Shown here piece by piece: positions 27,492 through 36,150 of a stretch of DNA of 64,000 nt. Position 1 is the first letter of the stretch. Each line of letters opens with the position of its first letter. Under the pieces are notes generated by a model. The model was given only the letters and a program-made list of their open reading frames with translations, searched no databases and was not told where the DNA came from. Made by a program: the position numbers and the translations under genes. Source of the DNA: CAZUWH01 sp964624075 (GTDB lineage: Bacteria > Pseudomonadota > Alphaproteobacteria > Rhodospirillales > Rhodospirillaceae); NCBI GenBank assembly GCA_964624075.1, contig CAZUWH010000007.1, forward strand, positions 42,323 through 106,322, written 5' to 3'.

Positions 27492-28018
27492 CCCTCTCAT
27501 TCCTCTCAAAGGCAGAGGATCCCGCGATATCCCGCGACCCTCCCGGTCAGGACGCTTTTTCCTCCCGCTCCCTGCCGACGTTTCGCCTTCTGACCATAAC
27601 CCGATTTCACCCCAACGCCGGAACGATTTTTTACCCGGCGGTACGCCAGTGGTCGGACTCTCTGGATTCGAGCTGGACTCTCCGGACTCGGGCGGACGTT
27701 TCCCCGATCACAAGCAATGGCGCATCGATGACTCCGCTCCCCGCCCGGATCACGAGATCCCTCCTTTAATGAAAGAACTTCTCATGATACACTCTTGCAT
27801 GTCCTGGCAAGGGGAACATGTGCAAACTTTCCGGGCAGTCCGGGTAACAATGGTGATGATTCGGCTGAAAGGACAAGGACAATGCCCCTCTCGCCTGGCC
27901 CGATAAAGCCCTCCGCAAGAAATATAACGCCCCCCGCAAGGGGTATTGGGGGTCTTGACCCGATCGTCCTGCAGAAACCCTCTTCCCCTTTTGCTTCCGG
28001 AAGGGCTAAAGGAAAAGC
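27492..28018. other. Divergent spacer between pcm and hemC
   Basis: About 530 bp holding the divergent promoters of pcm and hemC. Around 27656-27695 a short element GGACTCTC-like is repeated (GGACTCTCTGGATTCGAG and GGACTCTCCGGACTCGGG). tsaD, often found here in relatives, is absent. No gene is recognised. Confidence 0.45.
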
Positions 28019-28978
28019 ATGCAGATGTTTTCTCCTCTTCGAATCGGCACCCGCGAGAGCCCCCTTGCCCTGGCGCAAACCCGTCAGGTGCGTGAGCGTC
28101 TGGCTGCGTTTCATCCGTCCCTGGCCATGCCCGGCACCATCGTCGAAGTCCCCATCAGGACACGGGGTGACATCCTTCTGGACCGCTCCCTGGCCGAAGT
28201 CGGCGGCAAGGGATTGTTCACCAAGGAAATCGACGAAGCCCTGCTGCGCGGTACGATCGACCTCGCCGTTCACTCCATGAAGGACGTGCAGACTGTGCTG
28301 CCCGCCGGTCTCATACTGGCAGCGGTTCTGGAGCGAGCGGACCCCCGCGATGCTTTCGTGTCACTGCGGGCCCCCAGTCTCGCTGCTCTGCCGGCAGGGG
28401 CAGTGGTTGGCACGGCCAGTTTGCGCCGCGGCGCCCAGGTGCGCCTGTACAGGCCTGACCTGAAGGTTGTGCCGCTGCGTGGCAATGTGCAAACCCGGCT
28501 GAGAAAACTGGCCGACGGTCTGGTCGATGCCACCCTGCTTGCTATGGCCGGCCTGCACCGGTTGGGGCTGGCGGAACAGGCCACGGCCATCTTGCCTGTC
28601 GAGGTGATGCTACCGGCCGTGGCGCAAGGCGCGATCGGTATCGTCTGCCGGGCCGATGACGAGCGCACCTGTCGTGACCTGAAGCCGCTCGATCATGCCC
28701 CCACCGCCTTGTGCGTGGCAGCGGAGAGGGCCTTTCTCGCCGTGCTGGACGGCAATTGCCGCACCCCGATCGCCGGCCTTGCGGAACTGACGGAAACGGG
28801 AACAGGGGAGAATCCGGGGGGAGCGCAGGTGCGGTTTCGCGGTCTGGTCGTCGGTCCCGATCGCATCCCCTTCACGGTCGAGCGCCGTGGTCCTGCCGGA
28901 CAGGCCGTGCCTCTGGCCGAGGACGCCGGACAAGTCCTACTGGCGCGCGCCGCCCCCGTATTGAAGGCAGGAGGCTGA
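28019..28978 (+). CDS. hemC: Porphobilinogen deaminase (hydroxymethylbilane synthase)
   Basis: Polymerises four porphobilinogen units into hydroxymethylbilane for haem and corrin synthesis. The 319-residue protein shows LRIGTRESPLALAQTRQV, DRSLAEVGGKGLFTKEIDEA, DLAVHSMKDVQT with the catalytic Asp, and VVGTASLRRGAQ. The dipyrromethane cofactor cysteine is C247 in LDGNCRTPIAG. ATG 28019 or 28025 may be the start. It precedes the hemD fusion by 4 bp on the same strand, so the two are likely co-transcribed. Confidence 0.96.
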   Translation: MQMFSPLRIGTRESPLALAQTRQVRERLAAFHPSLAMPGTIVEVPIRTRGDILLDRSLAEVGGKGLFTKEIDEALLRGTIDLAVHSMKDVQTVLPAGLILAAVLERADPRDAFVSLRAPSLAALPAGAVVGTASLRRGAQVRLYRPDLKVVPLRGNVQTRLRKLADGLVDATLLAMAGLHRLGLAEQATAILPVEVMLPAVAQGAIGIVCRADDERTCRDLKPLDHAPTALCVAAERAFLAVLDGNCRTPIAGLAELTETGTGENPGGAQVRFRGLVVGPDRIPFTVERRGPAGQAVPLAEDAGQVLLARAAPVLKAGG

Positions 28979-28982
28979 ACCG

Positions 28983-31160
28983 ATGGCGCCGCGCGTTCTT
29001 GTCACGCGTCCGGAGGAAGATGCCGCCATCCTGACGGATCTGCTGCAGGTCCGCGGGTTCGTGGTCGTGCATGAACCCCTGTTGTCCATTCGTTTCCTGC
29101 CCCGTGCCGTTGATCTCGCCGATGTGCAGGCCGTTCTGATCACCAGCGCCAACGGCGCGCGCGCCCTGGCCGCAGCCACGGTGGTGCGGGCTATCCCCGT
29201 GTTTGCAGTCGGTGATGCCTCTGCCCGGATCTGCCGTGCACTCGGTTTCAGCCAGGTGATAACAGCAGGCGGCGACGTTGCTGACCTGGCGCATCTGGTC
29301 ACAGCCCACCTGCGACCCGAGCATGGGGCCCTTCTGCATGCGGCCGGCAGCATAACGGCCGGAGATCTGGGCAGACGGTTGCATCAGGCCGGCTTCCTGG
29401 TCCGCAAGGTCAACCTTTACGAAGCGGAGACGCGTACCACCCTGACGCCGGCTACCACCCGACTGATTGCCGAAGGCGCCATCGACGCCGCCCTGTTCTA
29501 TTCCCCCCGTACCGCCGCCACTTTTGTTACGCTAGTCAAGAAGGCAAGAACGGGCCAGGGCCTCGCGGCAACCCGTGCCTATTGTCTCAGCGAGGCCGTC
29601 CGGCACGCGCTGACCGGATTGCCGTGGCGGCTGATCCGGGTCGCAGCGGTGCCAAACCAGGATGCCCTGCTGGCCGCGTTCGATCACGACTTTGCGCAGG
29701 GCCCTGGCCACGGCCAGGCATGGCCGCCCGCGACTGGCCGCCCAACCACCCAGGGAGAGAGGAATATGACCACGCGCAAGCCTCCTCACGACGATGTCAA
29801 GAATGCCATCCGTGCGGAGGAAGACCGTGCGGCGTCGGCATCGGTTGCGCCGCCTCCAACCAGCCAGGATCGGGCCGAAGCGGATAACACGCACCGGCCA
29901 GACTCTCCCGACTCCGTGGACGGGAAGGATGAGACCTTCCCCGGGGAAACGGGGCACCCGGAGGGAAGTTCTGCAAACGAGACAGCCGCCGCCTCCATCC
30001 AGACAGTTGCCCCGCCGGCGAGCGATGCCGAGATGGTTCCCGAACGCCATCGCGGACGGACCATTGCCACACTCGTCCTGATTCTAGCAGCCGGCGGACT
30101 AGCCGGCTTCGCCAGTCTGCCATGGTGGCGCGAATACGTGCCTGAATCCTATCGCGTCCTTCTTCCCGCCGGGTTCCCCACCGCGCCGGCCGAAGACAGC
30201 CGCCTGACCGATCTGTCCCAGGCCGCTGCAACGCTTCGTCACGATCTCGACCATCTGGCCGGGCAGGTGGACGGCCGGGTGGATCGGCTGGGAAGCGGTC
30301 TTGCAGTTCTGGAGCAACGGTTGACGGCAATGGAAAACGCTTTCTCCCCTGCCTCCCTGCCTCTGGCCGGAGGCGAGGCCACGCCAGCGGCCATGAAGCA
30401 ACGGCTGGCTGCCCTGGAAACGGCCGTGGTCGGCCGCCCTGAGCAACTGGAAGCGCTGACGCGTCAAGTCACTGCCCTCGAAGCGCGGCTCGGGAACCTT
30501 GGCGACAGGTTCGATGCCATGATCCGCGAACAAGTCGGGGCCGCGACCCTGGCCACCGTCTATGACCGTCTCGCCGCCCTTGAGGAAGCCGTCCGCCGCA
30601 CCGCGGCCCGTCAGGACAATGCGCTGGCATGGCTTCTGGCCGTGGCCCAGTTGCGCGAGGCCGTGCACCGTGGGGCGCCCTTCGCGGCGGAACTGCACGC
30701 GGCCCGCGCTCTGGCCGAGGAGGTCGAGGTGGTCGATGCGGCCGTGACCGGCTTCGTCGCCTACGCAGCGACAGGACTGCCCACCCGTACCACCCTCGAG
30801 GCCCGTTTTGACAGCCTGAATAGCGAGATTGCCCGGGCTGCCATGGCGCCTGAAGGGGATGGGTGGCTGGAATATACATTGCAACATCTGCTTGCCGTGA
30901 TCACCATCCGCCGCACGGACGGCGCGGCAACCGGAGAGGGAACGCTTGCGATCATGGCCCGGGCCAGCGCTGCCCTTCAGTCCGGCGGGTTGGCCGGTGC
31001 CGTGCGTGCGATGGAAGCCTTGCAGGGCGGACCAGCCCGGGTTGCCAACGCCTGGATAGCCTTCGCCCGCGCCCGTGCCGCCGCTGATGAAGCCCTGTCT
31101 GGCCTGACCGCCCGCGCCCTGGGACGTACGGCGGCAAACCATGTCAAGGCAGGCGGGTGA
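28983..31160 (+). CDS. hemD: Uroporphyrinogen-III synthase fused to a Mic60/mitofilin-like protein
   Basis: Residues 1-245 are HemD-like (RVLVTRPEEDAAILTDLL, AVLITSANGARALAA, ALFYSPRTAATFVTLV, VAAVPNQDALLAAFD). HemD closes and inverts the D ring of hydroxymethylbilane. The same frame then runs without a stop into a Mic60/COG4223-like protein. This has a hydrophilic linker, one membrane helix at about 360-379 (IATLVLILAAGGLAGFASLP), long coiled coils and a C-terminal mitofilin-like region. Elsewhere these are usually two adjacent genes. At the join a strong ribosome-binding site (GGGAGAGAGGAAT) precedes ATG 29766, so the second half could also be made on its own. Confidence 0.88.
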   Translation: MAPRVLVTRPEEDAAILTDLLQVRGFVVVHEPLLSIRFLPRAVDLADVQAVLITSANGARALAAATVVRAIPVFAVGDASARICRALGFSQVITAGGDVADLAHLVTAHLRPEHGALLHAAGSITAGDLGRRLHQAGFLVRKVNLYEAETRTTLTPATTRLIAEGAIDAALFYSPRTAATFVTLVKKARTGQGLAATRAYCLSEAVRHALTGLPWRLIRVAAVPNQDALLAAFDHDFAQGPGHGQAWPPATGRPTTQGERNMTTRKPPHDDVKNAIRAEEDRAASASVAPPPTSQDRAEADNTHRPDSPDSVDGKDETFPGETGHPEGSSANETAAASIQTVAPPASDAEMVPERHRGRTIATLVLILAAGGLAGFASLPWWREYVPESYRVLLPAGFPTAPAEDSRLTDLSQAAATLRHDLDHLAGQVDGRVDRLGSGLAVLEQRLTAMENAFSPASLPLAGGEATPAAMKQRLAALETAVVGRPEQLEALTRQVTALEARLGNLGDRFDAMIREQVGAATLATVYDRLAALEEAVRRTAARQDNALAWLLAVAQLREAVHRGAPFAAELHAARALAEEVEVVDAAVTGFVAYAATGLPTRTTLEARFDSLNSEIARAAMAPEGDGWLEYTLQHLLAVITIRRTDGAATGEGTLAIMARASAALQSGGLAGAVRAMEALQGGPARVANAWIAFARARAAADEALSGLTARALGRTAANHVKAGG
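29766..31160 (+). CDS. Mic60/mitofilin-like protein, possible independent start inside the fusion
   Basis: Starting at ATG 29766, the 464-residue product would begin MTTRKPPHDDVKNAIRAEED, the usual N-terminus of the bacterial Mic60-like proteins found between hemD and hemY. It has a disordered acidic N-terminus and one membrane helix at about 99-118 of this product. Periplasmic coiled coils follow (LTDLSQAAATLRHDLDHLAG, LEQRLTAMENAF), then a C-terminal helical domain. Bacterial Mic60 shapes intracytoplasmic membranes. Listed separately because the ribosome-binding site and ATG look real even though no stop ends hemD. Confidence 0.65.
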   Translation: MTTRKPPHDDVKNAIRAEEDRAASASVAPPPTSQDRAEADNTHRPDSPDSVDGKDETFPGETGHPEGSSANETAAASIQTVAPPASDAEMVPERHRGRTIATLVLILAAGGLAGFASLPWWREYVPESYRVLLPAGFPTAPAEDSRLTDLSQAAATLRHDLDHLAGQVDGRVDRLGSGLAVLEQRLTAMENAFSPASLPLAGGEATPAAMKQRLAALETAVVGRPEQLEALTRQVTALEARLGNLGDRFDAMIREQVGAATLATVYDRLAALEEAVRRTAARQDNALAWLLAVAQLREAVHRGAPFAAELHAARALAEEVEVVDAAVTGFVAYAATGLPTRTTLEARFDSLNSEIARAAMAPEGDGWLEYTLQHLLAVITIRRTDGAATGEGTLAIMARASAALQSGGLAGAVRAMEALQGGPARVANAWIAFARARAAADEALSGLTARALGRTAANHVKAGG

Positions 31161-31164
31161 AATC

Positions 31165-32499
31165 ATGGTCAGGATCCTTGTCTACGTCATCGCGGTCGTC
31201 GGGGGGATCGGCATTGCCGTCTGGCTGGCCGATCATCCCGGTACGGTCACCCTGGAATGGCAGGGCTGGCGTCTCGATACTACCGTTCCCGTTCTGCTGC
31301 TTCTGCTCGTGCTGCTAACCGGCGTCCTGGCCGTGCTGTGGCGCCTGCTCGGCCTGCTGTGGGCTCTGCCGCACCGCATGCACCAGCGACATGGGGAGCG
31401 TCGCCGTCGCCGAGGCTATGCCGCCCTGAGTGCCGGCTTTGCGGCGATTGCGGCCGGAGATGCCGGACGCGCTACGAAAATGGCCAACGAAGCGGGGCGC
31501 CGTCTTGGCGATCCCGAGACAAGCCTACTTCTGCAGGCTCAGGCCGCTGAGTTGTCCGGCGATGGGACGGCCGTGCGAAAGTATTATGGCCTCCTGCGTG
31601 CCAATCCAGTCACCGAAATGATCGGCCTCAAAGGCCTGATTACCGAGGCCCACCGAACCGGGCAGCATGATCAGGTTCTCGACCTGGCCCGCCGGGCCGT
31701 GACCGTGCAGCCGGTGGACTGGGCCGTGCGTGCCCTGTTTAAGGCTCTGGTGCGTGAACATCGCTGGGCCGATGCCGGAGCGGCGCTGGCCCATAACCAT
31801 CGGACTCATGCCTTCAAACCTCATGAAGCGGAACGCTATCAGATCGTGCTCGATACCCAGCAGGCCCTGGAGGCCGATGCCGCCGGTGACCGGCGCACCG
31901 CCTTGCGTCTGACCCGGCGGGTCCTGCGCAAGGAGGCCGGCATGGTGCCGGCCTCCCTTCTGGCGGCGCGCCTCTACCATGTAGAGGGCAAAACGCGTAA
32001 GGCGGCTGGCGTGGTGGAGGATGCATGGCGTCGCACCCCCCATCCCGGACTGGCGCAGGCCTACTTCGACATCTGGCCGGGGGACGATGCCCTGAAGCGG
32101 ACCCAGCGGGCCGAACGGCTGGCGGTTCGCAATCCTGATCACCCGGAAGGCCGCCTGATGGTCGCCGGGGCAGCACTGGAGGCACACCTATGGGGACAGG
32201 CGCGCAGCCAGCTCGCGCCGCTGCTGGCCGCCGAAGTCCCTCCCCAGCGAGCAGTGGCATTGATGGCACGGCTGGAACAGTTGGAACACGATGATGCCAC
32301 CACTACAGCCAATGTCTGGCTGCAGCGGGTCAGCATGGCTTCTCCCGATGCTGGATGGCGCTGCCGGAACTGTGGCACCGATACAGCACAATGGGGGGCC
32401 TGCTGCGCCCATTGTGACGGTTTCGACGCGCTTGCCTGGGTTGCGGCGCCATCCCGTGCCCTGTCCCGACGGACCGAACGAACCCGCGCAGTGACGTGA
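31165..32499 (+). CDS. HemY-like TPR membrane protein with C-terminal zinc ribbon
   Basis: Named after its location in haem operons; probably a scaffold or regulator rather than an enzyme. The start at 31165 (MVRILVYVIAVVGGIGIAVW) lies 4 bp after the previous stop. Two membrane helices occupy about residues 3-20 and 40-65, followed by a basic stretch and TPR-type helices (AALSAGFAAIAAGDAGRATK, LKGLITEAHRTGQHDQVLDL, LAARLYHVEGKTRKAAGVVE). The C-terminus carries a zinc-ribbon-like WRCRNCGTDTAQWGACCAHC. Length is 444 residues. Last gene of the hemC-hemD-Mic60-hemY run. Confidence 0.88.
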   Translation: MVRILVYVIAVVGGIGIAVWLADHPGTVTLEWQGWRLDTTVPVLLLLLVLLTGVLAVLWRLLGLLWALPHRMHQRHGERRRRRGYAALSAGFAAIAAGDAGRATKMANEAGRRLGDPETSLLLQAQAAELSGDGTAVRKYYGLLRANPVTEMIGLKGLITEAHRTGQHDQVLDLARRAVTVQPVDWAVRALFKALVREHRWADAGAALAHNHRTHAFKPHEAERYQIVLDTQQALEADAAGDRRTALRLTRRVLRKEAGMVPASLLAARLYHVEGKTRKAAGVVEDAWRRTPHPGLAQAYFDIWPGDDALKRTQRAERLAVRNPDHPEGRLMVAGAALEAHLWGQARSQLAPLLAAEVPPQRAVALMARLEQLEHDDATTTANVWLQRVSMASPDAGWRCRNCGTDTAQWGACCAHCDGFDALAWVAAPSRALSRRTERTRAVT

Positions 32500-32584
32500 G
32501 AGAGACGCAGGAAGCGAAACCAGAAGGTTAGGAGAGGCACGGCTGGAAAGTGATTCGAACCGCGCCGGATTGAGGAAGGTAGCG

Positions 32585-32677
32585 ATGGATGATGACAAGC
32601 GCTCTTTGGGAGATCTGTGGGAACGGATTGTTCGCGTGATTGAAGGTGGCTCGCGGGAGGCCGATCGTGAAACGTAA
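32585..32677 (+). CDS. Possible 30-residue small ORF
   Basis: ATG with a purine-rich leader (GAGGAAGG) starts a 30-residue peptide, MDDDKRSLGDLWERIVRVIE plus a charged tail. It is amphipathic and looks more protein-like than random sequence, but I know no relative. It overlaps the next candidate frame by 11 nt. It could be a leader peptide or a chance ORF. Confidence 0.25.
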   Translation: MDDDKRSLGDLWERIVRVIEGGSREADRET

Positions 32678-32876
32678 ACGCCTGAGAGATGCAGGATTCG
32701 TATGTCTGACAGCCCTGCTAGCCGGAAGCGGTCCGTCCCCGGGCAGTGCCGAGGTAATATGGCTGCCGTCAGACCCGCGCTGCGATGAAGTCTGTTCTAC
32801 GCGGTACCCCTGTCACCCATGGTTCTGTTATCCCCCTTTTCCCTTTATCGACAGAATTCCTCCCATCACCAGGTGA
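32667..32876 (+). CDS. Possible small exported cysteine-containing protein
   Basis: From a GTG at 32667 the frame gives 69 residues. A basic N-terminus (MKRKRLRDAG), a hydrophobic stretch and a small-residue cleavage region (FVCLTALLAGSGPSPGSAE) are followed by a short Cys/Pro/aromatic-rich tail (DPRCDEVCSTRYPCHPWFCY). This resembles a signal peptide plus a small secreted domain, but no family was recognised. It starts inside the stop region of the preceding 30-residue ORF. Confidence 0.28.
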   Translation: MKRKRLRDAGFVCLTALLAGSGPSPGSAEVIWLPSDPRCDEVCSTRYPCHPWFCYPPFPFIDRIPPITR

Positions 32877-32971
32877 TGGTGTGTAACCAAGATCGTTCGG
32901 ACCGCAGGATGCCGTCCCTGACGTGTTGGCGTAGGCCCGTCTGTCGCTCCGCGACAGCGGCAGTTCTCATT

Positions 32972-33190
32972 ATAGAATTTATTCTAATTCACATTAACCC
33001 TCCTCCTTGATGGGGAAGGGTTAGGTTAGGTGGGGGTGATGGTTCCGTCTGGAGCCTGTCAGCCCGTGTGCCCGATGGCGTGACCGCCCATCGAGCCCCC
33101 CGTCGCCGGACCAGGCGTCACGATCACCCCCACCCCGACCCAAGGGGGAAGGAGTCTTCCCTCCAGAGGGAGGACGTGTTCCCCCAAAAC
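32972..33190. repeat. Intergenic repeat unit
   Basis: Starts AGAATTTATTCTAATTCAC, like the units at 17132 and 44600. It contains GGTGATGGTTCCGTCTGGAG, GGCGTCACGATCACCCCCAC and a family-I core remnant (CCCGACCCAAGGGGGAAGG). The same phrases recur at 17340-17430, 50930-51050 and 58725-58820. Confidence 0.6.
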
Positions 33191-33193
33191 AGC

Positions 33194-33225
33194 AAGTCCT
33201 CCCCCTTGATGTGGGGAGGACTTTT
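33194..33225 (+). terminator. Rho-independent terminator between hemY and hppA
   Basis: AAGTCCTCCCC (33194-33204) pairs perfectly with GGGGAGGACTT (33213-33223) over 11 bp with an 8-nt loop, and is followed by TTA in a TTTT run on the plus strand. It lies between convergent genes, so the hairpin could also serve hppA on the minus strand, where the T-run is weaker. Confidence 0.75.
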
Positions 33226-33315
33226 ATGGCTTATTTCAACCTTCAGGTGCTTATCCGTTTCTCATGCCCCCCTGAAAGGGGGGGGGAAATGCCGTCCAGG
33301 TGACTTGTGCCCCTC

Positions 33316-35400
33316 TCACCCCGCTAGCAGGGCGAGGAGAAGAATGGCCACGATGTTGGTGATCTTGATCATCGGGTTTACGGCAGGACCCGCTGTGTCC
33401 TTGTACGGGTCCCCCACGGTATCACCTGTCACTGCCGCCTTGTGGGCATCAGAGCCCTTGCCACCATAGTGACCATCTTCGATGTATTTCTTGGCATTAT
33501 CCCATGCACCGCCGCCCGACGTCATGGAAATAGCGACGAACAGACCGGTCACGATTGTGCCAAGCAGCATGGCCCCGAGAGCGGAAAACGCCTGCGCCTG
33601 CCCCGAGACCAGACTAACTGCCACATACAGGCCGATCGGGGCCAGAATCGGCAGAAGCGAGGGAATGATCATCTCCCGGATGGCAGCTCTGGTCAGCATG
33701 TCCACGCAGGTACCATATTCCGGCTTGCCTGTACCCTCCATGATGCCAGCGATTTCCTTGAACTGGCGCCGTACCTCAATCACCACCGCCCCGGCAGTAC
33801 GCCCGACGGCCATCATACCCATGGCGCCGAACAGATAGGGCAGCAGGCCGCCGACGAACAGGCCGATGACCACGTAGGGATTACTAAGGGTGAAATCGAC
33901 CCGTACATGGGCAAAATACCGCTCCAGGTCCTGGGTGTAGGCGGTAAACAGGACCAGGGCAGCCAGGCCGGCCGAACCGATGGCATAGCCTTTGGTGACC
34001 GCCTTGGTCGTGTTACCGACGGCATCCAGGGCATCCGTGACCTTGCGGACATCAGAGGGCAGATCGGCCATTTCGGCAATCCCGCCGGCGTTGTCGGTCA
34101 CCGGTCCATAGGCATCAAGAGCAACCACTATGCCCGCCAGGGCCAGCATGGCGGTTGCAGCAATGGCAATGCCGTACAGACCGGCAGCGCTATAGGCGGT
34201 GATGATCCCGGCACAGATCACGATCACCGGCAGGGCGGTGGCTTCCATGGAAACGGCCAGACCCTGGATGACATTCGTTCCGTGACCGGTCACCGACGCC
34301 TTGGCCACGCTGTTCACCGGTCGATAGCCGATGCCGGTATAGTATTCGGTGATCCAGACGATCAGGCCGGTCACGATCAGGCCGGTCAGCGCACAGCCGT
34401 ACAGCGCGCGCGGGGTAATTATGGCACCGTCCTTCATGGTGAATTCACGCCCGAAGTCGCCGAACACCATCAGCATGGCAACGGCAATCAGGGCAGCAGA
34501 GATGACGGCGGTTGCGATGAACCCCTTGTAGAGGGCCTTCATGATCTTGTTGTCTGCACCAAGCCGGACGAAGAACGTGCCAATGACCGATGCAGCGATG
34601 CAGACGGCGCCGATCATCAGCGGCAGAGCCGTCATCAACTCCTGATCGACCGGGGTGGTGAAGAAAATGGAGCTAAGCACCATGGTCGCCACCATTGTGA
34701 CCGCGTAGGTCTCAAACAGATCCGCGGCCATGCCGGCGCAGTCGCCAACGTTGTCCCCGACATTGTCGGCGATCACGGCGGGATTGCGCGGGTCGTCTTC
34801 GGGAATACCAGCTTCCACCTTGCCCACTAGGTCGGCGCCAACGTCTGCGCTCTTGGTGAAGATGCCACCGCCGAGACGGGCAAAGATGGAAATTAGGGAG
34901 GCCCCGAAACTCAAGGCAATCAGCGCCTCGAGGATATGATCCGAGCCGGCCAGACGCAAAATGACATAGTAGCCGGCCACGCCGAGCAGACCAAGTCCCA
35001 CCACCAGCATACCGGTGATGGCGCCAGATTTGAAGGCCACGGTCAGGGCGGGGGCAAGACCGCCGGTCCGGGCGGCGTCGGCGGTGCGGACATTGGCGCG
35101 GACCGAGACGTTCATGCCGATATAGCCGGCCACGCCAGAACAGATGGCGCCAAGGAAAAAGCCGATTGCCACGGCGAAGCCGAGGCGGAGACCGAGCAAA
35201 ATGCCGATCACCACGCCCACCATGGCAATGGCACGGTACTGACGGTTGAGGTAAGCTTGCGCGCCTTCCTGAATGGCGGCTGCGATTGCCTGCATCCGTT
35301 CATTGCCGGCAGATACGGCCATCACCGATCTGCTCGTGTACACGCCATACAGCAGCGCCAACACGCCGCAGGCAAGGATAAAGGTGTACTGGGTTGACAT
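33316..35400 (-). CDS. hppA: K+-independent membrane H+-pyrophosphatase
   Basis: Pumps protons using pyrophosphate hydrolysis. From ATG 35400 (MSTQYTFILACGVLALLYGV) the protein has 694 residues and about 16 membrane helices. The substrate-binding acidic motifs are intact: KSADVGADLVGKVEAGIPED, DNVGDNVGDCAGMAADLFE and the C-terminal DTVGDPYKDTAGPAVNP. The sequence GNTTKAVTKG has Lys at the position that distinguishes K+-independent enzymes (Ala in K+-dependent ones). The open frame extends to 35574 but not with family sequence. Photosynthetic and facultative Rhodospirillales typically have this enzyme. No partner genes adjoin. Confidence 0.97.
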   Translation of the reverse strand: MSTQYTFILACGVLALLYGVYTSRSVMAVSAGNERMQAIAAAIQEGAQAYLNRQYRAIAMVGVVIGILLGLRLGFAVAIGFFLGAICSGVAGYIGMNVSVRANVRTADAARTGGLAPALTVAFKSGAITGMLVVGLGLLGVAGYYVILRLAGSDHILEALIALSFGASLISIFARLGGGIFTKSADVGADLVGKVEAGIPEDDPRNPAVIADNVGDNVGDCAGMAADLFETYAVTMVATMVLSSIFFTTPVDQELMTALPLMIGAVCIAASVIGTFFVRLGADNKIMKALYKGFIATAVISAALIAVAMLMVFGDFGREFTMKDGAIITPRALYGCALTGLIVTGLIVWITEYYTGIGYRPVNSVAKASVTGHGTNVIQGLAVSMEATALPVIVICAGIITAYSAAGLYGIAIAATAMLALAGIVVALDAYGPVTDNAGGIAEMADLPSDVRKVTDALDAVGNTTKAVTKGYAIGSAGLAALVLFTAYTQDLERYFAHVRVDFTLSNPYVVIGLFVGGLLPYLFGAMGMMAVGRTAGAVVIEVRRQFKEIAGIMEGTGKPEYGTCVDMLTRAAIREMIIPSLLPILAPIGLYVAVSLVSGQAQAFSALGAMLLGTIVTGLFVAISMTSGGGAWDNAKKYIEDGHYGGKGSDAHKAAVTGDTVGDPYKDTAGPAVNPMIKITNIVAILLLALLAG

Positions 35401-35687
35401 TATCCAAATCCTATCCAGATGAAATCCGATCTTGTCCGGAGGAACCAACCACCTCCGTCGCCTCGCGCTGCAATCGCGTCCCCCCGGCTCACGAGAGCCA
35501 AAGAGTGACGAGAGGCCCCACTTGGTGCCAGAAATCAGTGCGCAACGCAACAAATAGGGTTTCCCTTGTTGCATCGCCGTTTTCCCCTGTGAGGATCAGC
35601 CGCTTGTTTCCCTCTGACCTTTCGTTCCGCAAGCCGGTGATGGGACGGAGACAGAGGCGAATGTGTTGCCGAGTCGCCACCACGAAC
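35401..35687. other. Spacer upstream of hppA
   Basis: Lies between hppA and the FliL-like remnant, both on the minus strand, so it should contain the hppA promoter. Open frames here are not protein-like. No repeat core was noticed. Confidence 0.45.
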
Positions 35688-36150
35688 TCACAGGTTGAAC
35701 ACACTCTGGAACAAAACCTCACGAATCCTGCCCCTCCCGACAATCTTGTTCGCCACGGCATGCAACCTCTGTCGCAAGGCCGCAAGGTCGGCATTCGTTC
35801 GGGTTGCCAGGTGCTGGGGCAGGTAGTCGTGCATGTCCCGGATGATGGCATCTTGGAGAACATCGACGGTAGCTTCGATTGCAGCCTTGGCTGATTGTTA
35901 AACCTTAAAGATAACACCAATCAAGAAGCAGTCCCTTCACGGTTCAGTCATCCAGAACGGGAAAGACCAGCGTGTTCGAATCCACATAGGCAGCCGTGAC
36001 CAGTCGCGATGAGGCGGGTGCCGTTTCAGTCTGTTCCGTCCTCACCATGAACTAGTTCTGCGGCACCAGATCGAAGAGGACGACCATGGCGGGCACTGTG
36101 GTGCCGACCAGGGCCCCGAGCGCCCCGACGAGGATCAGCAGACGCTTCAT
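35688..36150 (-). pseudogene. Broken FliL-like gene overlapping thiL
   Basis: The 5' part reads MKRLLILVGALGALVGTTVP then AMVVLFDLVPQN and TAG. It continues in frame as FMVRTEQTETAPASSRLVTA, AAYVDSNTLVFPVLDD and TGA. After a gap, a second frame gives AKAAIEATVDVLQDAIIRDM, HDYLPQHLATRTNADLAALR, QRLHAVANKIVGRGRIREVL and FQSVFNL. This matches the N-terminal membrane anchor and C-terminal domain of the FliL-like proteins often encoded after thiL in Rhodospirillales. The middle is missing and two stops interrupt it. Its ATG overlaps the thiL stop (ATGA). Confidence 0.72.

Larger units (their letters stand above)
32500..33315. other. Convergent spacer between hemY and hppA
   Basis: About 800 bp containing two doubtful small reading frames (listed separately), a repeat unit from about 32972 to 33185 and a strong terminator at 33194-33225. 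A segment GATTCGAACC near 32552 resembles a tRNA T loop but has no matching acceptor stem. Nothing else is recognised. Confidence 0.5.

Noticed and set aside
32545..32565. tRNA-like T-loop sequence GATTCGAACC
   Set aside because: No pairing acceptor stem, anticodon arm or CCA could be found around it.
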